From positions 1 to 7,255 of the forward strand of contig JASLNQ010000003.1 in NCBI GenBank assembly GCA_030745955.1: a stretch of DNA of 7,255 nt, in the 5' to 3' direction. Below are positions 3,959-7,255 of the stretch, one piece after another. The notes beneath the pieces are model-generated. The model was given only the letters and a program-made list of their open reading frames with translations. It searched no databases and was not told the DNA's origin. Origin of the DNA: Dehalococcoidia bacterium (GTDB taxonomy: Bacteria > Chloroflexota > Dehalococcoidia > UBA1151 > UBA1328). The translations under genes and the position numbers were made by a program. The stretch's first letter is position 1. Each line of letters opens with the position of its first letter.

Positions 3959-5794
3959 ATGGCGAACGGGTATATGGGCAAGCTGCTATTCATCGATTTG
4001 ACCAGGGGGTCAATCACCGAGGAGACGTACCCGGACAACATTGGCCGGGACTTCATCGGCGGTTACGGTCTGGGGGTGCGGATTCTGTACGACCGCATGA
4101 AGCCCGGCGCGGAACCGCTGGGTCCGGACAACATGCTCGGGTTCGTCGGTGGGCCGCTGACCGGCACCCCGGCGCTGACGAGCGGACGGTACACGGTTGT
4201 CGGCAAGTCGCCGCTAACCGGCACGTGGGGCGATGCCAGCTCGGGTGGCGATTTCGGCCCATATATGAAGTTCGCAGGGTTCGACGGGATCTTTTTTACG
4301 GGCATCTCCCGAACGCCGGTGTACCTGTGGCTCGACAACGGGAAGGCCGAGTTGCGGGACGCGACCGATCTCTGGGGCCAGGACTCGCAGTACACGGATG
4401 ACGTTTTGAGAGAGCGGCACGGCAAGCGCGACACGCGTGTTGCCTGTGTTGGGCCGGCCGGCGAACGGCTGGTGAAGATTGCGTGCGTGATGAACGACAA
4501 GGGCCGGGCGGCCGGGCGGTCGGGGCTCGGCGCGGTGATGGGTTCGAAGCGGCTGAAGGCGATCGCTGCCACGGGGACGCTGCCGGTGCCGGTCAAGAAC
4601 CGGGCAGCGGCAACCCGGCTGCGAAAATCGTGGGCGACTCGAATGAACGAGGGCGGCGACTTGTTCCATGAGTACGGCACGGCCGGGATTACGGAATCGG
4701 CCGTTGAGACGGGTGATGGGCCGGTCAAGAACTGGGGCGGTTCGTATGTCGACTTCCCGGAGGTTACCGCTATCAATGGCGATGAGGTGATCTCGGAGCA
4801 GGCGCGCCGGTACGGGTGCTGGCGCTGCACGATATCGTGTGGCGGTCATATGAAGCCAAAAGCCGGACGGGCCAAGGATTCGCACAAGCCTGAGTACGAG
4901 ACGCTCAACATGGCTGGTTCGAACCTGCTGAACTCCGACCTTGAGTCGATCATACGGTTCAACGACGTGTGCAATGCCCAGGGAATGGACACGATTTCGG
5001 CAGGAACCGCGGTGGCGTTCGCGGTGGAGTGTTACCAGAACGAGATTCTGGACCACCGTTATGTTGGTATGGACCTGAACTGGAAAGACGGCGACGCCGT
5101 GGTTGAGCTGGCCGGGAAGATCGCCCGCCGGGAAGGCATTGGCGACATCCTGGCCGAGGGTGTGAAAGGGGCTGCCGAGATAATCGGGGGTGGCTCGGAA
5201 GAGTTCGCCGTTCACTCGGGCGGGCAGGAATTGCCGGCCCACGACCCGAAGTTTGTGCCCGCACTGGCCGTTACCTACCGTATGGACGCAACGCCGGGAC
5301 GCCACACGCAGGGTGGGGCTGGCTGGATCATGGGTTCCGACTTCATGGACGACACCCGCTCGAGCAAGTTCACTCCCGATGGGTTCGGCGAGCTCCAGAA
5401 CAGGGCCACGAGCATGGTCCACTTGGTCAACGCTTCAGGTATCTGCCTGTTCGGGTACACGAGCTATGACGTTCAGTTCATACAGGAGTTCATGACGGAG
5501 ATTACGGGTACTACCTACACGCTTGACGAGCTGGTGAGTGTTGGTGAGCGGATCGGGACGCTACGGCACATGTTCAACCTCCGCGAAGGAATGAACCCGC
5601 TCGACCTGCACATGAACCCACGCGCAATTGGCGAGCCGGCACAGAAGGAAGGCCCGAACGCCGGCGTGACGATCGATGCCAAGGCGTTGACGGCAGACTA
5701 CCTGCGGGCGATGGAGTGGGATTCGCAGACGACCCGTCCGAGCGATGACAAGCTGGAACGGCTGGGTCTGCTGGAGCTCGTTGGCGCAGGCTGA
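3959..5794 (+). CDS. Second aldehyde:ferredoxin oxidoreductase-like enzyme (611 aa)
   Basis: A second full-length AOR-family protein, clearly homologous to the 631-aa one across its length but strongly diverged. It begins GYMGKLLFIDLTRGSI and has KSPLTGTW (83-90) and GRSGLGAVMGSKRLK (186-200). The [4Fe-4S] ligands are C287, C290 and C294 (CWRCTISC) and C496 (GICLFGY). PEYET is at 311-315, DTISAG at 344-349 and HDPK at 428-431; H449 follows H428 by 21 residues, the same spacing as H434 and H455 in the paralog. The second pterin motif is NASGIC (491-496), with Asn where archaeal AOR has Asp. It should be a cytoplasmic W/Mo bis-pterin oxidoreductase of unknown substrate. It is transcribed away from the first AOR unit and is followed by a methyltransferase gene after 55 bp. 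All cluster cysteines are present, so it is likely active. Confidence 0.94.
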   Translation: MANGYMGKLLFIDLTRGSITEETYPDNIGRDFIGGYGLGVRILYDRMKPGAEPLGPDNMLGFVGGPLTGTPALTSGRYTVVGKSPLTGTWGDASSGGDFGPYMKFAGFDGIFFTGISRTPVYLWLDNGKAELRDATDLWGQDSQYTDDVLRERHGKRDTRVACVGPAGERLVKIACVMNDKGRAAGRSGLGAVMGSKRLKAIAATGTLPVPVKNRAAATRLRKSWATRMNEGGDLFHEYGTAGITESAVETGDGPVKNWGGSYVDFPEVTAINGDEVISEQARRYGCWRCTISCGGHMKPKAGRAKDSHKPEYETLNMAGSNLLNSDLESIIRFNDVCNAQGMDTISAGTAVAFAVECYQNEILDHRYVGMDLNWKDGDAVVELAGKIARREGIGDILAEGVKGAAEIIGGGSEEFAVHSGGQELPAHDPKFVPALAVTYRMDATPGRHTQGGAGWIMGSDFMDDTRSSKFTPDGFGELQNRATSMVHLVNASGICLFGYTSYDVQFIQEFMTEITGTTYTLDELVSVGERIGTLRHMFNLREGMNPLDLHMNPRAIGEPAQKEGPNAGVTIDAKALTADYLRAMEWDSQTTRPSDDKLERLGLLELVGAG

Positions 5795-5810
5795 TCAATT
5801 CCAGGCCTTT

Positions 5811-5842
5811 TCGCCGACCGGCGGTTAGCTACCGGTCGGCGA
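5811..5842 (+). promoter_or_regulatory. Perfect 11-bp hairpin between AOR and methyltransferase, overlapping the ribosome site
   Basis: TCGCCGACCGG (5811-5821) and CCGGTCGGCGA (5832-5842) are perfect inverted arms with a 10-nt loop; three further U-G pairs (5808-5810 with 5843-5845) could lengthen the RNA stem. There is no T-run after it on either strand, so it is a poor intrinsic terminator. The 3' arm runs into GAGGG (5841-5845), the only Shine-Dalgarno candidate for the ATG at 5850. The folded mRNA would therefore hide that site, which could lower or gate methyltransferase translation, or protect the upstream message from 3' decay. Confidence 0.6.
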
Positions 5843-5849
5843 GGGCCCG

Positions 5850-6680
5850 ATGACCAGAGGGCGGTTTGGCGCAGTTATGCCAGTTGGCTGGATGGATGTT
5901 TCGCGGGTGCCGTTCAATGCCGTGATGCTGCTGGAGCGAGCGCAGTTGCGCTGGCTGCCTGCCAGGGGGCTTGAATCAGAGTTCGCAGTGGCACTTTCGG
6001 CCAACCCGGCGGTTGAGTGGTTCATCCGGCATAAATGCCCGGAGATATCGGACTGGCTCGACAGCTTGCGAATCGCAGAAACTCCACATGCCGACGCCAG
6101 CACGTTGCGGGAGGCCGAGGTGGCAATTCTTCTGCGGCTGGACGACCTGTTGGTTTACGCGCTCTGCCCGGAGACGTACGACGTCCAGCCCTTCCTGAAC
6201 TGGGACTCAAGCGAACTCACGGACGTGGTCGACTTTGCCGGTGCCACTGTGATCGATGTTGGTGCGGGAACGGGGCGGCTGTCCCTGGTGGCGGCCAGGC
6301 GTGCAAAGACGGTCTTCGCAGTTGAACCAGTTGGGTACCTCCGTGATTACCTGGCAGGCAAGGCGGTCGATCTTGGGTTCCACAACGTATTTCCGGTCGA
6401 TGGGCTGATAACGGCGATTCCGTTCCCAGGCGGCTTCGCGGACGTGGTCGTGGGCGGGCATGTGTTCGGGGATGAGCCTGCGGCTGAGTACGAAGAGCTT
6501 CGCCGGGTCACGAGACCGGGCGGCACGATCGTGCTTTGCCCCGGAAACAACGATGCGGACGACGAGCGCCACCAGTTTCTGTTGAGCAAGGGGTTTGACT
6601 GGTCGGTTTTCGAGGAGCCCAGGGACGGCCTTAAGAGGAAGTACTGGAAACGGGTGGGTGATGGCAGGGGGGGGCGGTAG
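5850..6680 (+). CDS. Predicted class I SAM-dependent methyltransferase (276 aa)
   Basis: The C-terminal half carries the class I methyltransferase fold: motif I VIDVGAGTG at 134-142, acidic motif II ending in E159 (FAVEP), a PFPGGFADVVVGG segment at 191-203 as the motif III/IV region, and the post-motif RRVTRPGGTIVL at 218-229. This arrangement resembles the Methyltransf_11 type that acts on small molecules or quinone-like substrates. The first 120 residues match nothing I know; they contain a mostly helical stretch and a WLDSLRIAE segment. The start at 5850 has GAGGG 4 nt upstream; ATGs at 5877 and 5892 are alternatives. It follows the 611-aa AOR gene by 55 bp in the same direction and is probably in the same transcript, so a link to that enzyme's substrate or cofactor is possible but only inferred. 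Its 3' end holds a run of eight G (6667-6674). Confidence 0.82.
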   Translation: MTRGRFGAVMPVGWMDVSRVPFNAVMLLERAQLRWLPARGLESEFAVALSANPAVEWFIRHKCPEISDWLDSLRIAETPHADASTLREAEVAILLRLDDLLVYALCPETYDVQPFLNWDSSELTDVVDFAGATVIDVGAGTGRLSLVAARRAKTVFAVEPVGYLRDYLAGKAVDLGFHNVFPVDGLITAIPFPGGFADVVVGGHVFGDEPAAEYEELRRVTRPGGTIVLCPGNNDADDERHQFLLSKGFDWSVFEEPRDGLKRKYWKRVGDGRGGR

Positions 6681-6707
6681 GTCACCATGGAGGCGCGACA
6701 CCGCCCC
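6671..6707. terminator. GC-rich inverted repeat between convergent genes, possible weak bidirectional terminator
   Basis: GGGGCGGT (6671-6678) and ACCGCCCC (6700-6707) are perfect 8-bp arms with a 21-nt loop. They cover the methyltransferase stop codon and lie before the end of the convergent moeA-like gene. No T-run follows on either strand, so the terminator reading rests only on strength and position. Confidence 0.35.
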
Positions 6708-6742
6708 GGGTCCCTCCGCTCCGGTCGGGACGAGGAATCGGA

Positions 6743-7255
6743 TCAGGGGGTTGGTTGGGCCCAGTCGAGGAGCATGACGGTTGCTGTGTCGCCGGCTTTC
6801 AGGCCCGTGGATTCTTCGGGGCAGATGGCCAGGCCGTTTGCGCGTGCCATTGTGGTGAGAACGCCGGAGCCCTGGCCGCCGCTGGGCCGGGCGCGGTAGC
6901 CCTTGCCGTCTTCGCTGCGGTACACGATCACGCGGGCGTAAACCCGGCGGCCGTCGCTGTTGGAGATGGGTGCATCAAGTGTGGCCTGCACGGTCGGTCG
7001 CTCCACGTCGCCACAGCCTGCCATGCGGTTGATCGCCGGGCGGACGAACAGTTCGAGGGATACCGCGACCGCTACCGGGTTGCCGGGTAGTCCGAGGTGC
7101 GGGACAGTGCGTTCGGGTGAGACGGGAAAAGCGCCAAAGGCGAGTGGGCGGGCGGGCTTCATCCGGACCGAGTGGATGGCGATGTGACCGCGCGCGACAA
7201 GCACTTCTTTCACAACGTCGTAGTCGCCCCGGGAAACCCCTGCTGAAGTGAGGAC
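6743..7255 (-). CDS. moeA: MoeA-like molybdenum/tungsten insertase, C-terminal 170 residues (runs off the window end)
   Basis: The frame is open to the window edge and the 5' part of the gene is missing. The visible piece starts VLTSAGVSRGDYDVVKEV, the MoeA/MogA-fold loop usually written TSGGVSVGDYD. It goes on through MKPARPLAFG (32-41), usually MKPGKPLAFG, and HLGLPGNPVAVAVSLELFVRP (53-73), then ends in the beta-rich MoeA C-terminal domain. MoeA inserts molybdate, or tungstate in some paralogs, into adenylylated molybdopterin in the cytoplasm. Substitutions G5 to A and V7-S8-R9 for VSV alter the loop near the metal/pterin pocket and may mark a specialised paralog. The gene converges on the methyltransferase gene. 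Lying beside two AOR-type enzymes and a MoaD-like carrier, it fits a supply role for their cofactor; tungsten preference is inference only. Confidence 0.88.
   Translation of the reverse strand, partial: VLTSAGVSRGDYDVVKEVLVARGHIAIHSVRMKPARPLAFGAFPVSPERTVPHLGLPGNPVAVAVSLELFVRPAINRMAGCGDVERPTVQATLDAPISNSDGRRVYARVIVYRSEDGKGYRARPSGGQGSGVLTTMARANGLAICPEESTGLKAGDTATVMLLDWAQPTP

Noticed and set aside
3817..4401. 194-codon plus-strand frame overlapping the start of the second AOR gene
   Set aside because: It runs out of frame through the AOR coding sequence and has no ribosome site or recognisable protein.
4214..5422. 402-codon minus-strand open frame
   Set aside because: Antisense shadow of the second AOR gene, with an Arg/Pro/His-rich product typical of such frames.

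Overview
The window looks like a piece of a moderately GC-rich bacterial chromosome that encodes a tungsten/molybdenum bis-pterin enzyme locus, with a lower-GC, island-like stretch on its left end. Genes have strong Shine-Dalgarno sites, one protein carries a bacterial lipobox, and the pterin-enzyme genes are GC-rich. The paired AOR-type oxidoreductases with MoaD-like and MoeA-like partners would suit an anaerobe, or a lineage rich in AOR paralogs such as some Chloroflexota. That taxonomic hint is weak, because nothing here identifies the organism.

Left part (1-1190). On the minus strand lie the first 45 codons of a DUF4268-type protein, a gene-poor stretch with an unusual G-poor CA tract (a G-run array on the minus strand), a small predicted lipoprotein, and a short ParB-like coding fragment joined to the lipoprotein start.

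Junction (about 1128-1254). A minus-strand tRNA 3' end, most like tRNA-Pro, has its T-loop, acceptor strand and CCA but no 5' portion. It is followed by a good intrinsic terminator and a 12-bp tandem repeat, and preceded by a short palindrome. This is what an integration (att) scar at a tRNA 3' end looks like, although no integrase is in the window.

Centre (1275-5794). Two paralogous aldehyde:ferredoxin-oxidoreductase-like proteins (631 and 611 aa) are transcribed divergently from a region of about 500 bp that holds candidate promoters and several hairpins. The minus-strand arm is an operon of a MoaD/ThiS-like protein followed by the 631-aa enzyme.

Right part (5811-7255). Downstream of the 611-aa enzyme is a predicted SAM-dependent methyltransferase whose ribosome binding site overlaps an 11-bp perfect hairpin. 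Convergent to it is the C-terminal part of a MoeA-like molybdenum/tungsten insertase that runs off the window end.

Taken together, MoaD-like sulfur carrier, MoeA-like insertase and two W/Mo enzymes suggest a locus that both supplies the cofactor and uses it. The substrates of the two oxidoreductases and the role of the methyltransferase cannot be read from the sequence.
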